Source of the DNA: Macquaria australasica
Taxonomy: Eukaryota > Chordata > Actinopteri > Centrarchiformes > Percichthyidae
NCBI GenBank assembly: GCA_005408345.1
Contig: SEMN01000158.1
Coordinates: 744,001-808,000, forward strand
Direction: 5' to 3'
Length of the DNA: 64,000 nt
Part shown: piece after piece, positions 11,812 through 25,993 of the stretch
Layout: every line of letters begins with the position of its first letter
How positions within the stretch are numbered: the first letter of the stretch is position 1
Made by a program: the position numbers and the translations under genes
The notes under the pieces: generated by a model
What the model saw: only the letters and a program-made list of their open reading frames with translations
Databases searched by the model: none
What the model was told of the DNA's origin: nothing

Positions 11812-12351
11812 CTAATCCGTATCTATTGTTGTGCAGCGGCACTGCTTTACGCGCTGGACCCGTTTCTTCCTGGTGCTGGGTGTCTGACCCGGGCAGAAGA
11901 GGGTGTAGGTGACGGTGCTGAAGGTTTTGGGTTTGCATGCAGAGCAGGACTGAAAGACGTCTCCGTCCTGGTAATTATGCCTCGGGATGTAGAAGGAGTT
12001 GCACTGTCCGTAGCAAAACCGGTTAATGATGGTGCGGCTCAGGCAGCCCTCCTCGTTTATGGTCTGCTTGAGCGGCTGCGTCTTGCACCAGTCCAGCCGC
12101 AGGTACCGACGCTCCGTGACGTGCAGCGCCTCCTGACTGGACTCCAGCACTTCGTCGGTGGATGTTACAGGCCCCGTCCCGCGGGAAATTAGTCCACTGA
12201 TGGCGGGTTGTTGGCATCTATCCGTCTCGTTTGGGTTGTATTTGTTTGGGTGTGGGTAAGCGCCTTGAAAGGTGGCAGCAGCTGTACTCCTCAGCGGGCT
12301 GAGCAGCAGCGCCCAAACTGCTGCAGAGATCAGCACTGATGGCGTCTTCAT
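11812..12351 (-). CDS. grem1: Gremlin 1, secreted BMP antagonist
   Basis: A complete 179-residue protein in one coding exon. Gremlins are secreted DAN-family cystine-knot proteins that bind BMP2/4/7 and block receptor access. A hydrophobic signal peptide is visible at residues 1 to about 25, followed by a putative N-glycosylation site NET at 41-43. The cystine-knot cysteines are C89, C103, C113, C117, C136, C139, C153, C171 and C173. The stretches EEVLESSQEALHVTER (here with DEVLE) and TIINRFCYGQCNSFYIPRH are near-identical to gremlin 1 of tetrapods, and the basic KKRVQRVKQCRC end matches. The ATG at 12351 is chosen because a polypyrimidine-CAG acceptor lies 8 bases upstream (AG at 12361-12360), which excludes the more upstream in-frame start. 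Gene order with fmn1 and scg5 is that of tetrapods. The a or b teleost paralogue cannot be assigned. Confidence 0.97.
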   Translation of the reverse strand: MKTPSVLISAAVWALLLSPLRSTAAATFQGAYPHPNKYNPNETDRCQQPAISGLISRGTGPVTSTDEVLESSQEALHVTERRYLRLDWCKTQPLKQTINEEGCLSRTIINRFCYGQCNSFYIPRHNYQDGDVFQSCSACKPKTFSTVTYTLFCPGQTPSTRKKRVQRVKQCRCTTIDTD

Positions 12352-12550
12352 CTTTGAAGCTGAAGTGGAAAAAAAAACCAAAAATCAGTCATTCATGGAG
12401 AGAATTTTAAGTTTTGTGAGGATTTTACGCACAGCTTTTACGCGCGCATTATGCACCAAACAAGCAGTGCAGGTGCAGTTTTTTGTCAACCACATCATAA
12501 TTGAAAGTTCAGTCTAACAAACGAAATCATTAGTTATTAAGGTGAGTTAC

Positions 12551-12640
12551 CTGTTGTTTATTTAAGCTCCTCACAAGCAAACTGTATCCAGTCAGACAGC
12601 AGGCGTCTCTTCTTCAAGTCCTGCGTCCTCCTTAGTGGCT
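12551..12640 (-). other. grem1: Probable non-coding first exon of grem1
   Basis: A good minus-strand donor (ACAG then GTAACT, GT at 12550-12549) lies 190 bases upstream of the grem1 coding-exon acceptor, so a short untranslated exon ending at 12551 fits the usual two-exon gremlin structure. The 5' end is a guess; a weak TATA-like CATAAAG sits near 12640. A C-run followed by an A-run at about 12705-12725 lies just upstream. Confidence 0.45.
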
Positions 12641-12784
12641 TTATGAATGACACACTGAGGGGATTTCTAAACTGTCTTGAGCTTCAGAGCGTCAGCAGAA
12701 CACGCCCCCCCCCCCCAAAAAAAAACCCCCTGATCCTCACTTTATCTGTCTGAAAGAGGGAAAAAAAACCCAACTCCAAACTTT

Positions 12785-13949
12785 GTCAATGCAGATAAAT
12801 CGTTTATTTGACTTTACAGAACAAAAACACAACACAAACAGTTTTGTCAGCATGAAGTGACCCAAGACAGATTCAGTACTGCTGCCTGTAGAGACTTGTG
12901 TTACTGAGAATAGATACTAATCAGAATAAGATTTACAATACTTGCCATGCTACAGTGACAGAGTTCACGGTCATCCCTTACATGACAAAGCAAAGCTACA
13001 ACAATTCATAATTAACTTCTAAGAATGTGATCTGTATTGAATCTTTGCTTCAAGACACAGAGGTGATTAAATGGTCATATCAAGACATACAAAAATCAAA
13101 CTTCAGAATTCAGAGTGTGAGTAAATTGATCTCTGTACAGTCATGAGTAATAATAACTTTCCTCCAAATCAATATATCTTTATACAACCTATTATTATTT
13201 GTAGATATACTGTACCAGTCAAGTTTTTAACACATTGTATTTGAGCATTTTGGGTTAAATGGTTGAATCTCAAGTCGTGTGACTGTTCTAAATGCCTTAA
13301 AATTGGTTACTGTAAGTGAACTGAGAATCACTTTTATCCCCTAAAAAAGCCCTAAATCTTGAATATTCTAATCAGATACCTATAACGGATCACTATTGAA
13401 GTTAACACTGCCCTTTGCAGTTTGCCAGACCTTTTTCGGTCAGAGATCTTTCCAGTTATTTTGCAGAGTAATAACAGTTTGCTTGTTAAGCTTTAAGGTT
13501 CATTCTTGACCTTGAGAACAACAGCTGTCAAAAGAAATCTCAACCTACCTGCTGTTTGCAAAGCTTTGAGCTTCAGAAAGTAAGAAGTAATTTTCGATTT
13601 TTTGTTGAGATTTTGCATTTTCTCTTTCACAGACTGAACTTTGAGGGTCAGAGTGTCAACAAAGCCATAAAAGTTTGTTTCCATGACCCACGCTCTCAGA
13701 TCGTAATGCTTTATTAAAGGCAGGAGCACTGTTAAAGTCTACCAATTAAGCCCATATGTTAAAAATAAGAGCACCAGTTGTAAGACAGATGTTGAGCCTA
13801 AGATCTTTTCTCTACTTACTATTCCTTATTTGGCAGTACTTACACTGAAGTCACAATTCCACTGCTTGTCAACCAAAATGCTTAAATATGTAGTGTTAAA
13901 AACTGAGAGTACACTTTAATATTACAGTGAGTGTTGCAGGCGCAGGAGT
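12785..13949 (-). other. scg5 3' UTR and spacer to grem1
   Basis: No coding exon is seen here. It is read as the scg5 3' untranslated region. Minus-strand AATAAA signals occur at 13710-13715 (short form) and 12803-12808 (long form). With the long form, scg5 transcription ends only about 150 bases before the presumed grem1 start. Confidence 0.5.
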
Positions 13950-16900
13950 TTAGGTTGTGGATTTGCTGGGAGCAGAGACGGTCGGTGCCTCTTCCTCCTC
14001 TTCCTCAGAGAAGTGAGGGACAGATTTTTTGGCGACCACGTTGTCCAACCTCTGGCCCATTAAATACGGGTTGACACTCTGCAGGGAGGCAGACAGAAAT
14101 ATTACTATCCACACTGTGAACATGTACATAAAGACGTAACTTCTGACCAAATAGAACAAAATCTGAACAAAAAATGTGAGTTTTATCCACAAAAAAATCC
14201 AAAGTGAGATTCTCAGCTTGTTCAGAAAATATCACTTCACATCTAAAGCAGTGAGTTTAAGAGGACATCGCTCTCTTCAGGGGTACATTTCAGTGCTGGT
14301 GGTGTGGTTTCTCAGACATAATACAACAAAGAGAACCAACAAACACTATACCCTTTTTCTTCTTTTCGGGCCTCCCTTCAGTTTCTGGTACAAAAGCTCC
14401 TTGTTCTGAAAGGAAACGCAGAAGAAAAAAAAACAGTTTTCAGACATAAAATCGTGTATCTGTTGTTTTACAGCCTGTCCCTTTGTTCCTAAATTACAGT
14501 CAACAAATTGCCTGAATGCCTTTTCAGGGAATAAAAACACTCAAAGGGGTGATTTTTTCAGGCCAGACCAACCAAAGATACAAGTTTTGTTTGATCTTTT
14601 AAATGGCAAAAGTCTTGTCTTGATTTTGTTTTTAAGCCAGCATGAGCAGACCAGGAGAAACCAAAGCTGTGACAGCTTGTTCCAGACATCCAGAGAGGAA
14701 AACACGAGAGAGGATTTCTCTTTTTTTTAAATGTTATTCTTCTTAGCTAGACCTCATGCTATCACTTACTTATGTCTTAATTTCTTTTAAAAATAAACAT
14801 TTGTTGTACAGCACCCAGAACACACTCTTTTAATTAGCTTGGGAAGGTTGAACTTCCACTTTTTGATGACATCTAGCTCTTATTCCTATCGAGTTCGAAT
14901 GCCTTATTGTACGTAGTTTTGAACAAAAGCATCTGCCAAATTAAGGTAATGTTAATGCTATACAAATAGTTTACCTGCATGCACCTGATATTGTGTCTCA
15001 GGAATTCCAACTGCTACAGTAAATGCAGGCTTACTTCATGAGGTATTTGTGCATCTCTTGAAAAGGTGCATGGGTTCTTAGTCAGTTAATCGATTAGTAT
15101 ATTGACAGCAATTCAACCGGCAACAATTCAGATAATTAATAATTTAAACAGCTGTTGGTTAAATGTGAGGATTTGTTGATTTTCTCGGTTTTACATCATC
15201 GTAATTTGAATATCTTTGTTTTTTTTTTTAAAGCAGTTTGAATCTCTGGGAAGTAGTAAGGAGCATTTTTCACCATTATTAGTCACAGTCCTTCTCTGTA
15301 CTCACCCACTTCGCCAGGGCTGGGTAGTCGTGCTCTGGGTCAAATAGGTGCTGGTGTTTTTGAAACTCTCTGCTGAACTCGGCTGTGTCCGGAGCGTTTT
15401 CCAGACAGCCGTCTGCTGCTGTGAATGTGATGAGGTGCAGACACAGAGAAGAAGAAGAAGAAGAAGAAGAAGAAGAAGAATGCATCACCTTAACTGTTCA
15501 TCAGGACGGCTGGGAAAAGCCAGCAATAAATCAAAAAGTGGTTAATGTACTGATTCAGATCATTTTATTTTTCAGAAATTCATGTCCAAAAACAGCACAG
15601 TGCAAATCAATACAATAAAGAACAGAAAGAATTGGCACTGTGGCAGCATCAATAGCAACATTTGGCCTGATTTTCATATGGAGACATTAGCCTGTTAATA
15701 AATAATGTGCTTAGAAGAAGACTTTCTACCTGTCTTTCCCAGCGGACAGGGGTTTGGAGGGTCTGGGTATCCGTGGTCATTGCTGAAGTCTTTGGGAACA
15801 TTGTCGCCTGTCAGCTCGGCCACAATGTTGGGGATGTTGCCAAAGGGGCCGAGGTGCTGCAGGCCCTCGTGAGCACCACCTTGTGGAGGAAAATAAGCAC
15901 TACATTCACCACAAAAAACAACAACAGCAAGAGCACCACCTGCTAGAAAACGCTTCATAATACAAGTACAGGCATCAGTGATGCATTTAAAATTTTGTAA
16001 ATGTCATATATGACAATATTTTCCAAGTCGCAACAGATTAGTTCTCAAATTTTCAGTTTTTATTAGTTGTTTCAGCACAGAACCTCATCTGAAGCACATT
16101 TAAAGTACTTCTGTCTCCATATAATCCCTGAGAAATGATCAATGATATTTCTTGCATTCAGAATTTAAATGAATTCTGAATGAATCTGCAACTACTATGA
16201 AAATCAATTAATTGGTTCAGTCATTTTTCAAGCAAAAATGCCCCAAATTCTCTAGTTTCAGCTTATCAAACTAGATGTTTTTCTTTGTCATGTAGCCTTA
16301 TATGATATTATATTTAATATCTTTGAGTTTTGGACTGTTAGTCGGACAAAACAAGCAATTTGAAGATGTCAGTTTAGGCTCTGGGAAACTGCATTTTTCA
16401 CTATTTCATAGACAAAATGATTAATCGCTAAGTGAAAAAAGAATTATAAGTTAAACAAGTAAGTACAGACTTTCAGTCACTGTGAATGTACCTTAGAATT
16501 TCTCCTTTTGTTTGTTTTGTTCATATGTGTACATGCTGTGTACATTGTGCTCCTGACATGTTCAGTTTTATTGTTTGGAAATAAAAAAGAAAGTGAAAAA
16601 AGATCAGAATTAAGACAATTAGGACAAATGGAATATGTATATTAGCCTATGCAGTATATGTAAATATGTATATTTATTTGAAAAGCACTTGCATCCTCCT
16701 ATACTGTCCACATCTCCCTTGAATTTCAGATAAGGGGTCTTATTTTTGGTTTCACCTGGTTCGTAAAAGACTCTTTACCGTTTAGAAATGCACCCAACAT
16801 ACCCTGTATGCTCTGAGGCCCGACAATGTTGGTGGCCTGGTGTGCGGGATACTCCACCCTGGGCCGAGCGATGCCCAGCTGCTCCATGACGCCGTGCAGG

Positions 16901-17028
16901 AGCCGCTGGATGTCGGCCTCGGACACCTGGTCCGCCGTGCGGGGGCTGCGGGCTGGAGCCCTGCCGAGCTGCAGGCACAGGAGGAGGCCGAGCAACGATA
17001 ACCGCAGCGCAGAGCCCATTTCTGTCAT
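13950..17028 (-). CDS. scg5: Secretogranin V (neuroendocrine protein 7B2)
   Basis: 7B2 is the chaperone and inhibitor of prohormone convertase 2 in the regulated secretory pathway. Exons: 17028-16803, 15879-15730, 15418-15306, 14405-14352 and 14078-13950, giving 223 residues (human 212). Seen are an N-terminal signal peptide (to about residue 26), VSEADIQRLLHGVMEQLGIA, GPFGNIPNIVAELTGDN, the PPNPCP polyproline turn and LFDPEHDYPALAKW. The furin site RRKR at 178-181 is followed by the inhibitory C-terminal peptide SVNPYLMGQRLDNVVAKKSV with its KK pair. The tail after VPHF is a longer acidic run (EEEEEE) than in mammals. The exon at 15418 could instead begin at 15415 (tandem CAG acceptors), removing one Ala. 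The ATG at 17028 is the first base triplet after the acceptor; Met4 is an alternative start. Confidence 0.97.
15082..15235. mobile_element. TTAATCGATTA-type interspersed repeat fragment in scg5 intron
   Basis: The phrase AGTCAGTTAATCGATTAGTAT is typical of a short, very common teleost repeat; related copies are at 16185-16435 and 28905-29020. It has no coding capacity. Confidence 0.5.
15447..15480. repeat. (GAA)n microsatellite in scg5 intron
   Basis: About eleven GAA units, about 30 bases upstream (in scg5 sense) of the 15418 exon acceptor. On the minus strand it reads (TTC)n, a pyrimidine-rich tract close to the 3' splice site. Confidence 0.9.
16185..16435. mobile_element. TTAATCG-type interspersed repeat in scg5 intron
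   Basis: It starts with AATCAATTAATTGGTTCAGTC and ends with GACAAAATGATTAATCGCTA. Both ends carry the ATTAATYG motif in opposite orientation, as expected of a short palindrome-ended non-autonomous element that I recognise as frequent in teleosts. Confidence 0.5.
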
Positions 17029-17277
17029 CTGCGGAGAAAAAACACACACAATACGGAATAAATCCTTGGTGCGCCACTCACTCTGTAAACAGAGCCAGTA
17101 AGGCCGATGTAAATAGTCTATAAATAGCCTACATGATGTGTCTATGAAACAGAAAAAACACCTTCATTTACATTAAAAGATGTATTTGATTACGTTTTTT
17201 CGATGATATGTTTGATTTTATTTCCAGAAAACATCACAAATGATCCTAAAAAGATTTTCGGTGTATTTTGCTCTTAC

Positions 17278-17335
17278 CGTGTCCGCTGATGGTTGGACCT
17301 GCCTACTGTTCGCGAGACCTCTGTCAAGCTGCACA
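17278..17335 (-). other. scg5: Probable non-coding first exon of scg5 and promoter area
   Basis: A strong minus-strand donor (ACACG then GTAAGAG, GT at 17277-17276) implies a 5' untranslated exon ending at 17278, which would splice to the coding exon at 17028. The 5' end is estimated. Two inverted CCAAT motifs (ATTGG at 17682-17686 and 17694-17698) and an imperfect X-box-like motif GTTGCTAAGATACC (about 17651-17664) lie 320-420 bases upstream. Confidence 0.45.
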
Positions 17336-17807
17336 GAATAAAAACGCGTGTTTCCGGTTTCCAAAATAAAAGCTTTCCTCACAAACACGACGAAAAAAAC
17401 GGATGTCAAAATCTGTTTCTCGCCAATTTCCGCAAATTCATCCCGATTAAAGTTGATTTAACACACATTTAGATTTTAACGCTTTCCTGTTGATGTAAAA
17501 TAACTGGCTTTAACGTTTTTGCTTCCCCTGGTTCATTTTACTCCTGCTTTATTTTGAAGAAAAAACACTTTATTTCCAATGTCATCGCAGCTGTCCGTTA
17601 TGCAACCTTGCAGGAGGATGCGATCCGCCTCACTTCACGGTTCAGATGCAGTTGCTAAGATACCAAAAACCCTCCCTTCTCATTGGCTGTTACATTGGGG
17701 CAATTATCTGTACAGGGCCCACAAATATCACAGCACTGAGGAGAAACACAGGCGTCAGGAAAGTCTCTGCATCTGAGATCACACAGTATACATATACCAT
17801 GTATACC

Positions 17808-17850
17808 AAATGTTGACATACCCAATTTGACACTGGGTATGTCAACATTT
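17808..17850. repeat. Perfect 17-bp inverted repeat with 9-base loop
   Basis: The left arm AAATGTTGACATACCCA (17808-17824) and right arm TGGGTATGTCAACATTT (17834-17850) are exact reverse complements, 17 of 17, around the loop ATTTGACAC. It lies between the presumed scg5 promoter and the 3' end of the ARHGAP11A-like gene. It could be a hairpin, a residual MITE centre or a protein-binding palindrome. Confidence 0.85.
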
Positions 17851-18567
17851 TGATTTTTAGAAGTTTTATGGGGTCACTTGTGACCTCTGGTGGTGATGTA
17901 ATATGCTGCCCATTATTTCATTTGTATTATTATAATTCTCTATTATTATTGGCATTGTGCTTATTTCTGGGTCTGTACTGTTATTTTTTTTCTGACTTGT
18001 TTAACTTCTTATGTTAATTGCTTCCATGCACCTCTGTGGTCAGGGCATCTCTGCATCACATATCACAACTCAGTGTGTTTAGTTCAATTAAAAAAATTTT
18101 TTTTAAAAGCAGCTCTTCTTTTGTTCGTAATCCTGTGCAGATATGCGCTTTAATAACATGCTTCTATATAGATTTCAGGCATTTTTGGGTTTGGATCTTT
18201 GGTTTGCATCAGAGATAAACTGATGACACACATGGCAAGTGCCTCATCTTACCGTAACCACGTAACAGCTATAATATACATATGTTACATGCAGGTAAAA
18301 GATACACGAGAAAAAAAATTGACAAAACAAAAAAATAAGATTTATTCACTTCATATAAAAGTATGGTGAAACTTAATCCACCCAACAGTCCTGTTGTGAA
18401 ATAAATAGTCAAATACATAAATTTATTAAAATGTAGAATGTTAAAATGTAACATAAGTGATCTGATTTAAGACACTAAACCGTTTTAAGCCACCTTATCA
18501 ATATAAACTGACCTATCCATCATAACCTAACATGCTGCAGTTACATGACAACTTAATATTTAATACA
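17851..18567. other. Intergenic spacer and 3' UTR of the RhoGAP gene
   Basis: AT-rich, with no gene seen. Minus-strand AATAAA at 18341-18346 and a nearer one at about 18421-18426 (TTTATT on plus) are candidate polyadenylation signals for the gene ending at 18568. Confidence 0.5.
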
Positions 18568-20795
18568 TTATAGTGAAGTGCGTCTTCTCCATGGCATGAG
18601 CTGCAGTTTCCCGACACCAGTGAGCACCAGAGAGCTGCCGGCATCTGGTCCTCTGGTGAACCTCGGGAAATTACCCAAACGCAGATCTCTGAAAACAGAT
18701 AAAAAGGTACACAAACCAAATAAGAAATATCAGATTATGTATATTAGATTTGGGATGTTGTAGTTTTTAACACGAAGACACTTGAGAAACTATCAACAAT
18801 ACTACGCAGGTTGAGAATTCCTAAGTTACTTGTGCAGTTCACTGTAAAGTAAGCCTTTGAAATGAATTAGCTTCTATAATTTACCTTTTTAGTCTCTCTT
18901 GTGGGGTCTTGCTTGCCTCGTCCAACAAAGCCGTTGCAGGTCTGAAACTTTGGTCTGTAAACAATTTTTGTATCGTTATATTCTGTACAAAATGGATAAT
19001 TCAGGTCCATCACAACCTGTTTCTTTCTTCACATTGTGTTTACCTGCATAAGGCATGCAGGTCCTAAACAGCTGGACGTTAGGGAAAGTCTCCAGGCCGA
19101 GGCTTCTCCGGAGCGTTTTTCTGTCTCCTGAGGTCGACCCTTGCTTCTGCTCAGAGACTGGAGGCCTGACCTTTGACCTCCCTTGAATCCAGGGCACCGT
19201 CTTCACAGACTGCATTACTTTAAGTGTTTGAGAAAATTAAATTAAAAGAGCACACAGGACGCTTTCAGTTGATGAAAAACCTAACAACACAGTTCCAACA
19301 TTTTTCTAATGGTTTATATGTTTTACCTTTGAGACTGTGTCTTTTTTTATGTCCCTTCTTTGCATCTTTCAGAAGAGGGAAATGCATCAGAAACTCCATA
19401 CTGTCCATTACAACTTTAGGAATCACACCTAGCAAATAGAGTGAACATCTGAGAGTTGCAGAAATCCAGCCCATACAAATACCCTTTAATTCAAATTATA
19501 GCTTCAAGACAAGATGATTTATTACCGAATAAGTGAGAATTTTCAATGAAGGTGCGCAGGACTAGAACTCTCAGTTCAAGTCGCCCTTCAGACATCTCGG
19601 CCTTGTTGGGAGGTGGCAAAAGACACGGAGCGAAGACCGTAGCGAGGTTGGAGCTGGTCATCAAGTTTTCGGCGCATCTGACAGCAGCACGTAGAGAAAA
19701 AACACATTAAATGAAATCATTAGTATGTACTCGTTTTCTGACATTAAGTAGTTCAAATAAACAGATAAATGTATCAGGTAAAAGCTACATCACTGCTTGG
19801 TTTGGTCACAAGTGTTAAAGGATCACTCTGACAACACCTGACAGTGATGACCAAAGCTTCAGTGACAGTATTTTGTATCAGAACTTCAACATTTGCGTTA
19901 TGTATTTGGCTAACTGCGGATCATATTCCAAAATCAAATCCAGTTTAGCTTTATATAAAATCACACTGGTGGTCATCTATTCCAGGTTTAATTTCCCCAC
20001 GTTATCCTCTCAAACCTCTGGGAGACTTTGGAGAGGAAGTCAAACAAGTAATGCAGACAGGAGGAGTTCCTGGCAGGCAGTAAACAGGACAGCAGCTGCA
20101 GGGCTGAAGTCCTGTCCTGCGGGTCGGACAGCGCCTGGGCTTCGAGCAGAGCTGCGTGGAGCTCAGAGGGAAACAAAGGCTCTGGCAGCTCCCTGCAAAA
20201 CTGTTTGATGAGAGTCGCCACATCGTAGGAGAGAGCTGTGGATAGACCCCCCTCTCCTCTGTTCAGCTTGGCCTGGAACAGAAACAGGAAGTGCAAAATG
20301 ACTGATATCTGAAAAGTCACATCATTAAAACTATAGATTGCATGTAGCATCACAGAGTTTAAGCATTCACAAGCTGGCAGACACAGAATCCACCAGATGG
20401 CGCTATTGCTCCAGTAGAAGTGATGTGGTTAAAATCTTACCCTGAGGGTCTTAATGCGAGGAAGAGAGCCTGGTTTTCTGAACAGGCCTACAGTCCCAGC
20501 ACGCTCCAGAAGGAACGAACAAGCATCCACCAAAAAGCTGAGACACAACACGTTCAAAGAAAGGATTAACCTCTGACCTGTCGTCATTAAAACGTCCCAA
20601 TCCTGCTGCTCTCACTCACCAGGGCACCAGTCCAAATTTAGGAATGTACTGCCTGGATAGATTTTCCAGAGGAACACCAAAGATCTTTGAGCTGCCGATG
20701 AACAGCCTCTCTTTCTTCTTCTCAAAGCTCTTCACAGTTATCCCGTAAATCACTTGAAGGTGAAACCGAATCACATTACTGTCCGTAACCTTCAT
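18568..20795 (-). CDS. arhgap11a: ARHGAP11A-like Rho GTPase-activating protein, short form
   Basis: RhoGAP domains accelerate GTP hydrolysis by Rho-family GTPases. Eight exons: 20795-20620, 20537-20441, 20272-20016, 19677-19526, 19428-19327, 19217-19044, 18954-18885 and 18688-18568, giving 382 residues ending at TAA. The order matches human ARHGAP11A: YGITVKS, KIFGVPLENLS, FLVDAC, GLFRKPGS with the arginine finger at R79, LIKQFCRELPEPLFPSELHA, LLSCLLPA, and the GAP-core NLATVFAPCLL. Beyond residue about 230 only short basic patches (KKRHSLK, KTLRRSLG, TPQERLKR) recall the family. The human protein is about 1,020 residues, so the long C-terminal region is absent. The position next to scg5 matches human 15q13.3. 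Two splice sites are weak: donor AG/GTTTGA at 20015 and a pyrimidine-poor acceptor at 19218. The start ATG at 20795 fits the human N-terminus length. Confidence 0.85.
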
Positions 20796-21041
20796 GACTG
20801 AAATATCTTCAAAAACTACGCACTTCAACAGCCGCTGACTGTAACACCTTGATCTCTGTTACACACTTGGTAAAAATCACTGGTGGATGAAGGGGGCCGG
20901 CTTTATTATGCTCATCCACATCACCTGTGGCACAGGTGATGAGGAAGGGAAAGTGGTGTGTTCAGGTCACATGGGGAAGGTGGTAGATATGAGCTTTCAA
21001 CTTGAAAATAACTTCCACTTCAGCTTTCAGGTGGTGATGTT

Positions 21042-21734
21042 CAGTGGTGGAAAGTAACTAAGTGTGTTTACTCAAGTGCTGTGCTTAAGTACAAATTCGA
21101 GGTACTTGTACTTTACTTGAGTATTTATATTTTATGCAACTTTATACTTCCACTCCACAACAACTCAGAGGCAAATATTGTATGTTTTACTCCACTACAT
21201 TTGTCTGACAGCTTTAGTTACTTTTCAGATGACAATTATTCATACCCTTCATGTCCAGTGAAAACCACGTATCTCCGAATTTGGTGATTTGAATTTGAAT
21301 TTAAATAATAATAAACTGAAGGATGAAGTGTTCCTTTATGGGTTGAGAATTTTTTTTTTTTTTTTTTTAAACTTGATTTAGCTGGAAAATGCTTTGTCAG
21401 GGCCGCCACAATCAGATGATATGATGATCTTATAGAAGATGATGTATAAGTATATAAAGTAGTTAAAATTAGCTCAACCTTAAACATCTACAGCAGTAAA
21501 ATACAACATACACATTAATGCAGCAGCAATATTAATCCAGAAACATCATATATAATAGTGAAACACTGACAGGGACCATTTTACTGCAGAATGAGTACTT
21601 TTTCTTTTGATACTTACATACTTTTACTTAAGTAAGGTTCTGAATGCAGGATTTTACTTATAGTGGAGTATTTTCACAGTGTGGTATTAGTACTTTTACT
21701 TAAGTCAAGGATCTGAATACTTCTTCCACTACTG
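21042..21734. mobile_element. Full-length non-autonomous hAT-like DNA transposon
   Basis: This is a familiar percomorph repeat. The left end CAGTGGTGGAAAGTAACTAA and the right end TTCTTCCACTACTG are inverted (CAGTAGTGGAAGAA when complemented). The interior has TACTCAAGTRCTGT, TACTTTACTTGAGTA and TTTTACTTAAGT phrases and no open frame. Flanks GTGATGTT and GTGATAGA agree at the first five of eight bases, compatible with a decayed 8-bp target duplication, the hAT hallmark. Related copies or pieces lie at 1-135, 24460-24519, 29477-30024 and 34432-34545. Confidence 0.75.
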
Positions 21735-22365
21735 GTGATAGATCTGATTTCTCAGACTGTTGTAGTATTGGGCTTGATTTAATAAAAGACAAAATAAGCG
21801 ATTTCAATGTCATCATGACAGTAAATTGTTCAGCTGTGAAACACTTTTGAGTAGACTTTTGTAAAAAAAAAAAAAAAAAAGAGCAACCACTTGAGACTAT
21901 GTCCACATTAAGTCCATTGTGGCCTTTCCATGCCTGAAAATTGAACTTTTAAAAAATGCCTCCCAGAATGAATAAATCTGAAAATGCAGAGATTTAGTTG
22001 CTTTCCTATTGTTCGAAAAGGAAAAGCAGTCTTAAAGGGTCAAGAACAACTATTTGTGTCTGAGGTTTTACTATTTAAGTATGATTTATTTTCAACACCT
22101 GACGGTATGATATTTTCATTTAGCATCCTTTTAAATAAAAAAAAAGATTTATCTTTATTTACTGTATTTCTCATACCTTTGTATGGTGGAAAATTAAAAG
22201 ATGTTTTTTAATCTCACTTGGTCTTAAGGTGAGAAAAGTCATCTAAATCATGGTGGCTTGAGGTTTCCAATTCACACAATTTACTGTATGATTTAATTAT
22301 AGTGGGGTTTTCCTGCCATTTTTTCCTAATAATTGCAAGGTTCATGAAGAAGTGAAAGCTGTTTT

Positions 22366-22478
22366 AAAGGGTCAAAACTCCAGCAACACGTGTGGTGTTA
22401 ACTACTTAACGTGTGAGATGTGTCACAAAAAAAGGTTGGTGTTAATACTACAAATGTTGCTGGAGTCTTTGGCCCTTT
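22366..22478. repeat. Imperfect inverted repeat just downstream of actc1
   Basis: The left arm at 22366-22401 (AAAGGGTCAAAACTCCAGCAAC and onward to GTGTTAA) pairs with the right arm at 22442-22478 (TTAATACTACAAATGTTGCTGG and onward to CCCTTT), with several mismatches over about 36 bases and a 40-base spacer. It lies directly after the expected actc1 cleavage site. Confidence 0.7.
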
Positions 22479-22639
22479 TATTGACACTCCAACACTCCAG
22501 ACTTTTACTGTTAAAAGCAACTATTTTTATTACAACGTTACATGTATATACAGCAAAAGGCATAGTAGAAATACAGATATGGAAGGAGAGCTGGTGCAGT
22601 TGGTGTGGGGTTTGTTTTTTTTTGGTGCTGGTTGGAGAT

Positions 22640-25592
<2,953 letters not shown>

Positions 25593-25958
25593 GTTTGGTC
25601 TTTTCTGGGCTGGCCTTCTATACGAGACAGAGGATGGAAACGTTATTTTGTAATGTTTTATTTTGTGTGGATCGGGGGCTTCTATTTGACAGTGTTTACA
25701 TCAAAACAATTAATGTTATTCGCTCCCTTTAAGGTTCTTAAAGTTTCAGCTGTACTTTGTTAAATCAACCTGCCACATTTAACCTATCGTGTTTAAATGT
25801 GTAATATTGCTAATTAAAATGTCAGTGAAAGAAAACAAAACCATGCAATTCTGAGAAACAATGCAGCACCATGTTGGGTATGAAGACACCTCTGAGTGCT
25901 CTAATCTCCTCTCTGAGTCTCACAGCTGCCTGAAAAGCCAAAACAGGACATGCCTCGA

Positions 25959-25993
25959 CCCCCCCCCCCCCCACACACACACACACACACACT
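25959..25993. repeat. Poly-C / (CA)n tract in actc1 intron 1
   Basis: A run of about 14 C followed by about 10 CA units, in the 1.9-kb intron between the non-coding exon 1 and the start-codon exon. The rest of this intron (25620-27505) shows no exon. A C/T-rich stretch is at 26030-26060 and a (CT)n stretch at 27290-27328. Confidence 0.9.

Larger units (their letters stand above)
20796..22505. other. Spacer between the RhoGAP gene (5') and actc1 (3')
   Basis: It contains the presumed RhoGAP promoter (20800-21000, no clear TATA), a full-length hAT-like element (21042-21734) and an imperfect inverted repeat (22366-22478). The rest is AT-rich with nothing recognised. The actc1 polyadenylation signal (minus AATAAA) is at 22526-22531. 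Confidence 0.55.
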
